Positions 35,908-47,463 of a stretch of DNA of 64,000 bases are shown one piece after another; the stretch's first letter is position 1; each line of letters opens with the position of its first letter. The position numbers and the translations under genes are program-made. Below the pieces are notes generated by a model. It worked only from the letters and a program-made list of their open reading frames with translations, was not told the DNA's origin and ran no database searches. The stretch covers positions 1,136,503 through 1,200,502 of the forward strand of contig NC_089315.1 in assembly GCF_036669915.1 (NCBI RefSeq), in the 5' to 3' direction. The stretch is from Pocillopora verrucosa. Taxonomy: Eukaryota; Cnidaria; Anthozoa; Scleractinia; Pocilloporidae.

Positions 35908-38106
35908 ATGGCATTTTTGCGAATCGATCTCAAATTTCTCGTCTTAATTCAAGTTATGATAATACACTTATTTCCAAAACACATGTCTCAAGCAACAGCT
36001 ACCAATAACTGTACAACTGCGGTCAATTCAACTGATGCCTGTAACAAAATCACTTACGAACAAGTTTACAACATCTTGGCGAAATCAGAAAACAGTTTCA
36101 ACATCGAGTCGGCTCTTTATCCACCCAAGAGGCCTTCCTCAGTTCGTGTGTTTGTAAATGTCTATGGCCCCAAAAAAACGGAAAATTCAACTCCTGCTGC
36201 CAAATACACGTGGAGTATTTCTTGCCTGTACGCTGCTCTTCCTGCTAAAGTTCTTGAATTTTGGTCTTTATGGTCAATCATGGTGACCAGTCGAACACAG
36301 GAGCTTAACATAACAATTTCACTTTCCTGCTGTGATGTGACGAAAGGGAAACTAAAAAAACACATCGAAGACGCTCTAGCTGCTGTAAGTACTTTGACCA
36401 ATTTAGATTATGTGCCAAAATAGCAAAAGAGTTCTTATTGAACATTAAAAACCGATCAGGAAAAAACATTGCACTCTTAACCTTGTAAACATCTTCTCCG
36501 AAAAGAATTGAAAGTAGAGTTGTTACTTCAGTTATTATAACTTCATCTATGGAACTGAAAATGTTAGTACCCCTTGGAAAATGAGAAATTCGGATAGGTA
36601 CGATTTTGGACTTCGTCCCCACCCCTCTCCCCTCTCCTCGTCTAAATTTGTTAATTAACATCTTCGTTCTAGTCTCTCCCACAAACTGTAGGTCACTTAA
36701 ATGAACGCAAAACGCTAAAACAGTTCAAAAGAATTGTCTTTGAAGTCCATGAACAGAAACGCAACGATTCTCTAAAGTGGAGATAAAATTTCCATCTTTG
36801 CGGAGAGAGTGATTCATATTTCCTTTATTCGAGTTGTTTGGCAAATTGTGCCAGAGTCAGGGAGATTCGTGTATGTTCCCAGAAACTTATAGCTTATTCG
36901 GCAGAGTTGGCGTGTAAGTTGGGCATGTACACTGTTATTACGACCATGAACCCATGACTTGGTACTAGTCATACCAAAAGGGATTCATTGTTCTGTGTTT
37001 TAAATATTTTTTAAAACCTTCCAATACCCCATAGCTTATCACTTCTTTTTCGCTTACTCTTTTAGAATCATCCTTTTCTTTGATTTGACTTAGTTCTGTC
37101 TTATGTTTCATAGCTCCAAGATCTGGCTGTTAGGCCAGCAATGAGAGACCCCCAACTGAATTCTGCTGAGTGTATCACAGAGGGACATCAACCAAATATT
37201 TCTTCTGTTACAGAACACAGTTGGCGAATAATAGTAATTTTAGTCCTCTCTTTCCTCTTTTCGATAGTGTCTGGGCCATTGTTGGCCTTTATAACAACGA
37301 AAAAACGGGATGAGCTCAGAAATGAGGGAGATAGGAAGTCAAAAGCTAAGAAAAATTCGATAGATTTCCTTTGTGGGTTTTTGTTAGTAATATTTGTTGC
37401 TATATATATAGCAAAAGTGGCAATAGTTTATGGATATAGCAGCGGTGAGAAAATTGTTCCAATTAACATGTATGCTGTTTTTGTAGCAATACAACCAATC
37501 ATTGTGTTTGTTGGGATTATAGTCTCTTGTATGACATTATATTGCTGTGGGGAAGACCAGGAAAGACAACAACAACATGGACATCCAATGCAGGACATTG
37601 TAAAGAAGAAGTCATTCTTTTTCATAATTTGTGCAAATTTAGCAACCTATCATTTTTGTTGGCTCGTAGTTGGTATAATGCTGAATCCTATCTGGGGTCT
37701 CGTTGTTCTGCTCGTACTTTGCCTTTTTATTGGTGTCTCAACCTTTGCATTTTATACCTACATATATTCAGTCCCTCAAGGGAAAAACCTTAAAAAAAAA
37801 TGTCTGTTATTTTCCTCATGTTTTGCTGGGTTCCTGGCCATCTGTGTTCTTATTGTTATTGTGATTCTAGCTGGGCAGTCATATAATGGAAGACAAACTG
37901 CTGATGAAGCTTTGAAAGAAGCAGTGATGTATTTAATCTCTATATTCTTTTCATGGCTCTATTGGAAGAGGTGGGTTAATAAAAGTAAGAAATCTGCAGA
38001 TTGCAAAAGTGGTCCTGTTTCGGCTCCTAACTCATCACAAGAAAATGGTCATGCTCCAGAGCACAGTGGAACAGAAATGGAAACACTTATGCAGCAAGAT
38101 GTTTGA
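35908..38106 (+). CDS. Gene B3: signal peptide, cysteine ectodomain and about 7 TM helices (B1/B2 mosaic)
   Basis: Coding exons are 35908-36384 and 37114-38106, phase 0, giving 489 aa. From the upstream region through TM6 it follows B1 (for example the loop CGEDQERQQQHGHPMQD against the longer Gln loop of B1). After about 37909-37969 it switches to the B2 type: RWVNKSKKSADCKSG tail ending METLMQQDV, then the B2-like 3' flank. Its tail ends at a TGA where B2 reads CGA and continues for five more residues. Signature motifs are intact. No disabling mutation is seen. Function is unknown. Confidence 0.82.
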
Positions 38107-39265
38107 AACATTACAGTGTTAGCTTGGATATCATTGTATAATTATGTAAACAAATGGAAAAATGTTTCCTCCACTCTAAACATCTGAGTAATAATTGTCC
38201 CTTCGTCAACTGTTTATTTTCTGGTAAATTAGTGAAGAGTATTTGGTATTGTATCAAAATAGCAACCAGTCTTGTGGCTAAACTTATCTTTTCCTTTTTC
38301 CCTAAGTGCTGGATAATGTTATGATATTGTAAGGTGAAGTTATTCCTTAATCACAAATTTTACATGTTGTCTAACAGTTCAAGGTAATGGTATAATTAGG
38401 TAAGATCCTAATCATTATACACCTAACTATTTGAAGAAGTACACCACTGTTTATAAAAATTATAATCTCAGTTTTTATCTCGTGCTAAAACAGCTTTGGA
38501 TAACGAACCTTAGAAACCTATTGTATAAATTTAACTAGCTTTAGTTTGCATAACTTTGTACCAATGAAGCCTTAGCTAACTGGGAAAAATTTTTACCACC
38601 AAAGTATATAATATTTGTACCTTTTGAAGTGTATAATTTTTCTTTCTCATACACAGGTTTGGATTTGTTTACATCTCCAATGTAGCACAGTAGTTTTAGA
38701 TGCAATTTATGTAAATTCATTACTTGGAAAGATTCTTTAGAATCCACGTAAAAAACTGTTAGTAATGTACATGCATAGAGGATAATTAGCCAACTTGTAA
38801 ACAGTGCTTTTATTCAAATTTGAGGTTACATAGGACTTTCCCTACATGGCATTCTTAAGAAACTAAAATTGTTCTGGTTTAAAAATGGAAAATATTTGTC
38901 AAATCTGGTGGTCTGGAACAGAACACAAACACAAACTCTACCCTATCAGCCTGTTTGGGGACAAATGAATATTACTAGGGGGGGGGGTCTATCAGTGTAT
39001 AACACATCTCCTTTTAAGTATCGTATCAATTTTATTTTTTCTTTACCAAATTAAAGCTGTCAAGATTTTTTCAGGTATTTTGCTACACAACTGATCTTGA
39101 AGAGCTCTGACACAGGCACCAAGTCTTACTGAAAGCACTGCCAAATACAAAGACCTCAAGTTGTATCTTTTTTTAAGTGCCCTATCCTATACAATGTATC
39201 AAATAATTAATCTTTTAGTAGTATGATTACTACAAAATATGACTTAATAAATACATTTAGACTTT
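38107..39265. other. 3' flank of gene B3, no gene
   Basis: Nearly identical to the flank of B2 (21501-22656). No gene is seen. Confidence 0.5.
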
Positions 39266-39361
39266 CTAACAACCCTCATTGGAGAAGGTAATACTTTCAT
39301 AATTTGGGTAAGCTGTTTTAAGTTTCACGTCTGTGATGGAGTGATCTGCTCTTCCAAACCC
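39266..39361 (-). pseudogene. PHPT1: PHPT1 exon 3 relic, copy 5 (open)
   Basis: A 96-nt minus-strand exon after a tttcag acceptor, encoding GFGRADHSITDVKLKTAYP and ending FSNEGC-stop. The C-terminal Tyr of the family is Cys here. Confidence 0.75.
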
Positions 39362-39559
39362 CTGAAAATTAAACATAATTGTTTCAGAAAGTCAGTCATA
39401 AAAATGGAGAAAATCATGTATCACCAATAATTATTTATTACCAACAGACTGACATATGATTGCCTAAAGGTCAGTATATTGAGGGGTCTGGGTTAAATTC
39501 CTGCCCGAGCCATAGTATAGTGTTCCTTAGCAGATTGTTTCACTCTCACAAGTCCTCTC

Positions 39560-39729
39560 GGATCATGTGTACTATTGGTGGCCTCGGTCGACATATAGGC
39601 CGACAATCGACCGATATATCGGTCGACTATCGGTCGACTATCGGTCGGCAATCGACCGACTATCGGTTGACAGTCGGCCGATGTATCGGTCGATATGTCG
39701 ACCGAGGCCACCTATAGTACACATGATCC
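39560..39729. mobile_element. CG-rich foldback element, copy 2
   Basis: Same element and position as 22951-23125. In this copy the ends pair more cleanly (ggatcatgtgtactat against atagtacacatgatcc). Confidence 0.75.
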
Positions 39730-39786
39730 GTACTCTCTCTACCCAGGAACAAGATGTCAAGAATAGGTTCTGACAAACTTCACTCC

Positions 39787-39999
39787 TTAACTCTTTACAC
39801 ACCAACATTGGTATGCATTTTCTCCATACTGTTAGCTATATGTTTCCTAAGGTGCTGTCAAGAAGAATTTCCCAAACAATCCAGGGCTTTTTTAGTTTTC
39901 GATCATTTCCATTATTCCCATGACCTTAATGTGTGATTCAGGGGTGATACTGTTGGGAGAAATTAGATGTTAGTCACTCTTAGAGGGTCAAAGGGTTAA
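39787..39999. mobile_element. TTAA-ended MITE, copy 3
   Basis: Counterpart of the copies at 15805 and 23183. Confidence 0.65.
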
Positions 40000-41132
40000 A
40001 CAACCAAAAACTCTAGCTATGTGGGCCCCAAAAAGTTGGCTACAGAGCAATTGCTACCCTGTTGTACCCCCACAGCATGAGACCCAGATGGTTTTTGGAA
40101 TAAAGAACACACTAGGATCAAAATTAACCCATCAATCCACCTTTCTCTATAACATAAAAAGTACAATAAGAACACTAGTAGCATGACTGTCAATGGCAAC
40201 TTCAAGGCCCTGCATTCAACTTAGTAAATATGTGTATCAGTATATCTTTCAGATACAAGGATTGACTAAATGCATTACTAATAATAAAATACATGACAGG
40301 TCCAGAATTTACATGGCCCATGAATTTAGCTTTGGTTTTGCCACTCGAGCATCTGAGATCAAAACTAAACACCACAACAGACAGAGGCTTGTTTTGGGAC
40401 CAGACACTATTAAATGTATCCATCTTACATAAATAACACACTGGACTGTTACATAACAAAGATATTGGACGAATGTACTAAACCAAAGGTCCAGTAATCA
40501 AGAATAAATTACAAACACGAAAGAGATTAAGGTACGATCAAAACTGTCGATGGTGTGGGTGGGAAGGAATCTAAAACTTTCTTAATGCTAGAAATAAACT
40601 TGTTGCTTGCTTGCTTGCAAGATTACTAATAACACGTGCACGTATATCTAAGCGGTGATACGAAAGTAATTTTGCAATTAAAACACGTTAGTGTGGTGAA
40701 TAGCTATTGGCTTTACCCAAGTCTTATGACTCAGTTATATGCTAAACGAATTGCCCAATCTTACAGAAAAGGGAAAGTACTAACTTGAGTTACCGATGTC
40801 TAGGTTCATATTAATAGAGTTTAATATTCACTTTTTATCAGGTATAAATGTAGATGCAAAACAAAGAGGCTCTCCAGGCTGCTGCACTGGATGAAACTAC
40901 CCTCTAACACAGTTTACATAACATCTTCAGATTAAACTGTGGGTTCTTCAAAACATTATGAAGCTGTCCCGGGGTTGTTGAAACACATTTTTCTAATTTA
41001 TCACTGTTGTTTAGATATTTTAATTTGTAGTTTAGATATATTCCTCAAGTTTGGTCTCACTGACTGCGGTATGACCTCGTAACAGTTCGAAAATAACAGA
41101 ACATCCTAATTCATCTTGAGGATGAAACCTAC
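40000..41132. other. PHPT1 intron-derived DNA, no gene
   Basis: Homologous to intron 2 of the complete PHPT1 gene. No gene is seen. Confidence 0.5.
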
Positions 41133-41260
41133 CACAGAATAACCATACACAAAGATTTTCTCGTCACTGAGTCTGTCATGTTGTATTCTGCTTTCAACTA
41201 AACATTCAGTTTTCATTTTTATCTCTCCAATTTCCTTCTCTACTTTGTCATAAATATCAG
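41133..41260 (-). pseudogene. PHPT1: PHPT1 exon 2 relic, copy 3 (splice sites intact)
   Basis: Acceptor ctttcag and donor gtaggt are both kept. The exon encodes DIYDKVEKEIGEIKMKTECL then VESR in place of GGGR, and ends FVYGYSV. With the exon 3 relic at 39266 it could be spliced in frame, but exon 1 is absent. Confidence 0.75.
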
Positions 41261-43527
41261 CTGAAAGAAAGACGTGGGACGAAATTATTTAAAATATTCA
41301 ATAATACAACACAGGCTTTTATACACTGGTCAGTCGCATCACTGACGACAATCAACAGGAAAATGGACAAAATAATAAACAACAAGCAAAATGAACATCA
41401 CTTCACGCCCAAACTCCTGAGTTAAACATAATCAAATCGGATCATACGATCTATTGAAATTTCTTTGTAGTTAAAGTCTTTGTGGTGTTGTTAGAAACCA
41501 ACACTGCACAAGTGATAAATTTTCTCAAGTTCACGACTACGGTCTCTTATGACATACGTTGAGTAACCAGTCGTGTCTGGAAACTCGTACATTTAACAAC
41601 TGACTGAAAGATTTCGTGTTTTCATGTTTAAAATGAATCTGTTCAGGAACACGAGCGAAATGGCTGTACTGTTGTGCTACTTTTTGTTTTACAAATATAG
41701 ACTGAGTCTAGCTGCGGGTCTAAGAAGGAGTCATTTTCTTCGTTGAGGAAGTTTTTTATATTAGGTTTTCCTAGATATTACTGTTCTTGGGGCTAAATAC
41801 GCGACTGAAAAAACTAAACTGACAGGAATTATTTTGTACTGATGTGATCAGTTATGATAGATTTAATTTTGTATTACCCTGATTGCATTGCAAATCTAGT
41901 TAAATAACGTTTGGATACATTGCTCTCTAATAAGCTTGTAAAACTCAAAACAAATTGAGTATTCGTCTTCAAGTCGAAGTGAGAATGAATCAGCTTGCAT
42001 TTGCTCGAGAATGTAATAAAATCATTCACAATAGCTGACCTGTGGCTACACTTGTCATAACACCCTTATCAACTTGTAAACACTGGATACTAAAAATATC
42101 GCTTGACTTGTAAGTCAAATCATGAAGAGGCTTTCAGCTTATTTATCGGTAAGGTAAATTTCTCATGATATCAGTTTTCTCCATTAGCCTTGAGCTCAAT
42201 TATCGAGTAGATAGCTATTAAAGATCAGGTTTATTACTAATTTAAACCGTTAAAGAATTAAGAAATATAAGTTTATGAGTTTACAGTTTACAATTTCCGT
42301 TTTCTTTCGGAGTAATCTAGCGTGACCTATTTAAATTTATGCCCGAGTAAGCGATCTGCGGTCGTTGGACTCCCGTCGTCACAGGCTTAAATTAAAATTT
42401 TGGATATCTCAATTTGGTGTCGTTTCACTTGATCGTTTGGTTTGGAAGTCTTCTCTACAGGGAAGGTACTCTTCACCTGTTTCATAACATTTTTCATTAG
42501 TGATAAGCTTGTAGTCCGCCTACCAAAAAGCAAAGACGATCAGGGTTAAGAGAGTTTGTTTATTACCTGAAAGGTTTGCTGACACAAGTTTAGCCATGAA
42601 AGAGCCTTGCATTTCAAATTTATTAGACGCAATATGAGATTTCGATGTCTAAAATTTAGTCTTAGTTAATAGAATTAGTGATTCCGTGGTCATCTGTGAT
42701 AACCACGAGAGATAAAATTAAGACAGTCGAGCTTACAATAAGCCATTAGTCGTTACATCAGGAGGGTTTAGGTAAGAAGTTAAGCTGTTTCCGGCGCTGA
42801 TTGTTTTCCTTCAATGTCTACATCAAAAGAAATTGATTTGAAATTTTTATTAGTAGAGGCTTTATTTAGAATGGCAAACGATAGAAGCTTAGACACGAAT
42901 TACTGGAGTTAGATATTGTTATTTCCCGGAAACCGGAAGTATCGTGAACGTGTCCTTTTATTTACATCCAGCCGATATACTAAGTATTTAGCCGAGCCAA
43001 AATGTAGGGACTTTTACCACAAATTACTGCAGATAAACTGTTGCCAACAACCTTTTCGCAAACGATCTTTTAAGCCACATTGTAGCTATAGTTTCTCTAC
43101 ATAAATTCGCGAGCCTCTACAGATTCTTCTTGAATATATTCACTGTTGAAAGAAAAGCATTCAGTATTCGTTTTAAAGCCCCGTTTCACCCAGGAATATA
43201 AATGGGTACCATAACACTCTCAGGGACTAGCTTTTTTATGTGCAGGGTGATTTTCTGAGATGGACTTGAGTCATGTCCACAGGGAGTAGCAATATACTAA
43301 CTCGACACTTTATGCTATATGGAAACTGTGATAAACTCTAACGGTAATCTAAGCGAGTTTCGCTTGTAAAATATTGTGTTTTGACAGCTTACATGGAATA
43401 ACCAGCCTCAAAAAGTATACGTGGATCAAATAAAGCTGATTTGTATTCATACCGCTTCTCTTGCAGGATATTTTTCAACTAGCCTAGGGATTCTATTAGC
43501 TATTAGAATCTCCACTGTTTGTCAAGG
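41261..43527. other. Unit boundary and upstream region of gene B4
   Basis: PHPT1 intron-1-derived DNA gives way near 41540 to the shared upstream region. It is the closest relative of the orphan region at 24603-26828. No gene is seen. Confidence 0.5.
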
Positions 43528-45178
43528 ATGGCATTTTTGCAATTCGATCTTACAATTCTCGTCCTCATCCAAGTTATGATAATACACTTATTTCCAAAAC
43601 ACATGTCCCAAGCAACAGTCACCAATAACTGTACAAGTGCTGTCAATCCAATTGACGCCTGTAACAAAATCACCTACGAACAAGTTTACAACATCTTGGC
43701 GAAATCAGAAAACAGTTTCAACATCGAGTCGGCTCTTTATCCACCCAACGGAGACCTTCCTCAGTGCGTGTATTTGTAAATGTCTATGGCCCCAACAAAA
43801 CGGAAAGTTCAACTCCTGCTGCTAAGTACACGTGGAGTATTTCTTGCCTGTACGCTGCTCTTCCTGCTAAAGTTCTTGAATTTTGGTCTTTATGGTCAAT
43901 CATGGTGACCAGTCGAACACAGGAGCTTAACATAACAATTTCACTTTCCTACTGTGATGTGACGAAAGGGAAACTAAAAAAACACATCGAAGACGCTCTA
44001 GCTTCTGTAAGTACTCTGACCAATTTAGATTATGTACCGAAATAGCAAAAATATTCTAATTGAACATTAAAAACCAATCAGGAAAAAACATTGCACTCTA
44101 AACCTTGTAAACATCTGCTCCGGAAAGAATTGAAAGTAGAGTTGTTACTTCAGTCACCATAACTTCATCCGTGGAACTGAAAATGTTAGTACCCTTTGGA
44201 AAATGAAAATCTGGAAATGTACGCTTTTGGACCACATTCCCACCCCTCTCCACTGCCCTCATCTAAATTTGTTAATTAACATCTTTGTTCCAATCTCTTT
44301 TACAAACTGGAAGTCACTCAAATGAACGCAAATATCAAAAATTGAAAAACGGCAAAAAGAATTGTCCTTGAAGTCCATGAACAGAAACGCAACGATTCTC
44401 TAAAGTGAAGATAAAATTTTCTTGCCTTTCCATCTTTGCGGAGCGTGTGATTCATATTTCCTTTATTCGAGTTATTTTGCAAACTGTGCCAGAGTCAGGG
44501 AGATTCTTGTCTTTTCCCAGACACCTACGGCTTATTCGGGAGAAGAGTTGGCATGTATGCTGGGCATGTACACTGCTATTATGACCAAGGACCCATGACT
44601 TGGTACTAGTCATACCAAAAGGGATTCATTGTTCTATTTTAAATATTTTTCAAAACATTCCAATGCCCCATAGCTCAACTTCACTTCTTTTTCGCTTACT
44701 CGTTTAGAATCATCTTTTTGGTTGATTTAACTTAGTTCTGTCTTATGTTTCATAGCTTCAAGATCTGGCTGTCAGTCCAGCAATAAGGGACCCCCAACTG
44801 AATTCTGCTGAATGTATCACAGAGGGACATCAACCAAATATTTCTTCTGTTACAGAACATAGTCGGCGAATAATATTCATTTTAGTCCTCTCTTTTCTCT
44901 GTTCAATAGTGTTTGGACCATTGTTGGCCTTTACAACAACGAAAAAACGGGGCGAGCTCGAAGAAGAGGAGAAAAATACGATAGATTTCCTTTGTAAGGG
45001 TTTGTTGTTAGTACTTGTTGGCCTATACATAGCAAAAATGGTAACAGTCCATACAAGCAGCAGCGATGAGAAAATTGTTCCTTATTACATGAATTGTATT
45101 GTTAACGCGATACAACCAGTCATTATGGTTGTTGGGATTATTGTCTTTGGGGTGACATTTTATCTCTATGGGGGAAAA

Positions 45179-45418
45179 CAAGAAGAACAACAAGAAGGAC
45201 AACAAGAAGGACAACAAGAAGGACAACAAGAAGGACAACAAGAAGGACAACAAGAAGGACAACAAGAAGGACAACAAGAAGGACAACAAGTAGGACAACA
45301 AGAAGGACAACAAGAAGGACAACAAGAAGGACAACAAGAAGGACAACAAGAAGGACAACAAGAAGGACAACAAGAAGGACAACAAGAAGGACAACAAGAA
45401 GGACAACAAGAAGGACAT
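45179..45418 (+). repeat. 20-unit, 12-bp coding minisatellite (QEGQ)
   Basis: Twenty in-frame copies of caagaaggacaa encode QEGQ; the variants are QEEQ first, one QVGQ and QEGH last. It lies in the predicted cytoplasmic loop between TM3 and TM4 of gene B4. The corresponding loop is Gln-rich in B1 and B3 and absent in B2. Confidence 0.9.
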
Positions 45419-45436
45419 CAACTACTACATCCAAGG

Positions 45437-45484
45437 GAGGAAATTGTAGAGGAAATTGTAGAGGAAATTGTAGAGGAAATTGTA
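45437..45484 (+). repeat. 4-unit, 12-bp coding repeat (EEIV)
   Basis: Four perfect copies of gaggaaattgta encode EEIV, just after the QEGQ array. The other B genes have a single DIV or no counterpart here. Confidence 0.9.
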
Positions 45485-45910
45485 GAGAAGAAGTCATTCC
45501 TTTTCATAATTTGTGCTAATTTAGCAACCTACCATTTTTGTTGGCTCTTAGTCGGTATAATGCTGGATCCTATCTGGGGTCTTGTTGTTCTGCTCCTACT
45601 TTGCCTTGCTATTGGTGTCTCATCCTTTGCATTTTATACCTACAAGTCTTCAATTACTCCTGAAAACGACTGCTGCAACACAAAATGTCAGTTATTGTCC
45701 TCAAGTGTTGCTGGGTTTCTAGCTGTCTGTGGTCTTATTGCTGTTGTAGTTCTAGCTGGGCAGTCATACAATGGAAGACAAACTGCTGATGAAGCTTTGA
45801 AAGAAGCAGTGATGTATTTAATCTCTATCTCCTTCTCATGGCTCTATTGGAAGGGGTGGCTTAGATCTGCTGATCGTGAAAGGGGTCATCAGGCAGCTGA
45901 ACAAGTGTAA

Positions 45911-47121
45911 CATAAATGCAAACACTTGTGTCTTAAGATGCTCCAATCATTTCACTGTAAACTTGGATATTAATGTGTAATGTATTAATGTAAACCAATG
46001 GAAAAATATTTTCTGGACTCACCCTAAGCATCTGAGTAATAATTAACCCTTCATTAATTGCTCATTTTCTGGTAAATTAGTGAAGAGTATTTGGTATTGT
46101 ATCAAAATAGCAGCTGGTCTTGCGGCTAAAGTTATCTTTCCCTTTTTTCCTAAGTGCTGGATAATGTAATGATATTATAAGGTGAAGTTATTCCTTAGTC
46201 ACAAATTTTACAAGCTGTTTAACAGTTCATGGTAATGATATAATTAAGTAAGATCCTAATCATTATACACCTAACTATTTGAAGAAGTAAAGTACTGTTT
46301 ATTAAAATTATAATCTCAGTTATTATCTTGTGCTAAAACAGGTTTGAATAACAAACCTTAGTAGCCTATTATATAAATTTAACAAGCCTTAGTTTGCATA
46401 ACTTTGTACTGATGAAGCCCTAACTAGCAAAATGTTTACCACCAAAGTATATAATATTTGTGCCTTTCAAAGTCTATAATTTTTTTATTCTCATACACAA
46501 GTTTGGATTTATTTACATCTACAATGTAGCACTGTAGTTCTAGATGCATTTTATATAAATTCATTACTTGGAAAACTTTTTAAGTCTACATTAAAAACAG
46601 TTAGTAATATGTATGCATAGAGGATAATTGGCCAACTTGTAAACAGTGCTTTCATTCAGATTTGAGGTTACATAGGTGGCTGTCCCTACATGGCACCTTT
46701 AAGAAGCTAAAATTATTCTGGTTTAAAAATGGAAAAAGTTTGTCATATCTGGTGGTCTGCAACGGAACACAGATGAACTCTGCCTCAACATTCTGATCCT
46801 AAGTGAAGACAAGTGGGTAATACTAGGGGGGGTCCATCAGTTTATAAAAAATCTCCTTTTAAGTATTGTGTCAATTTTATTTTTTCTCTAGCAAATTAAA
46901 GCTGTCAAGACTTTTTCAGGTATTTTGCTACACAACTGATCTTGCAAGAGCTCTCACATACACCAAGTCTTACTGAAAGCACTGCCAAATACAAAGACCT
47001 CAAGTTGTACCACTTTTGAGAACCCTATCCTATACAATGTATCAAATAATTAATCTTGTAGCAGTATGATATTACTACAACATTTGACTTAATAAATACA
47101 TTCAGACTTTTCAACATGTTT
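45911..47121. other. 3' flank of gene B4 up to PHPT1, no gene
   Basis: 3' flank of the B4 type, convergent with the 3' end of PHPT1. No gene is seen. Confidence 0.5.
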
Positions 47122-47422
47122 CTAATAACCCTCATTGGAGAAGGTAATACTTTCATAATCTGGGTAAGCTTTTTTAAGTTTCTTGACTGTGACGGAGTGA
47201 TCAGCTCTACCAAACCCCTGGAAAATAAAACATAAATATTTCAGAAAGTCAGTCATAACAGAGAAAACCATGTGTCACTAATAATTACTTATTACCATCA
47301 GACTGACATATGCTTGCCTAAAGGTCAGTGTATTCAGGGGTCTGGGTTAAATTCCTGCCCAAGCCATAGTATAGTGTTCCTTAGCAGTTCTCTCCACCCA
47401 GGAACAACATGTCAAGAATCGA

Positions 47423-47463
<41 letters not shown>

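Larger units (their letters stand above)
43528..45910 (+). pseudogene. Gene B4: receptor-family member with frameshifted exon 1
   Basis: Exon 1 spans 43528-44006, which is 479 nt against 477 in every other copy. The extra two bases lie at about 43746-43752 (cccaacggagacc where others read cccaagaggcc), so the frame leaves the ectodomain core and stops soon after. Exon 2 (44756-45910) is fully open and ends LRSADRERGHQAAEQV. Both splice sites are intact. The TM3-TM4 loop carries a large QEGQ repeat followed by EEIV repeats. It is probably a pseudogene by its exon 1, unless the two-base difference is a sequencing error or a polymorphism. The open exon 2 argues that the break is recent. Confidence 0.7.

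Noticed and set aside
45023..45497. Long minus-strand frames of LLSFLLSF- and VVLLVVLL-type repeats
   Set aside because: They are antisense shadows of the QEGQ minisatellite in gene B4; a 12-bp repeat keeps several frames open by itself.
47025..47213. Minus-strand frame MVELITPSQSRNLKK
   Set aside because: It is the wrong frame of PHPT1 exon 3; the correct frame starts at the acceptor at 47217 and reads GFGRADHS.
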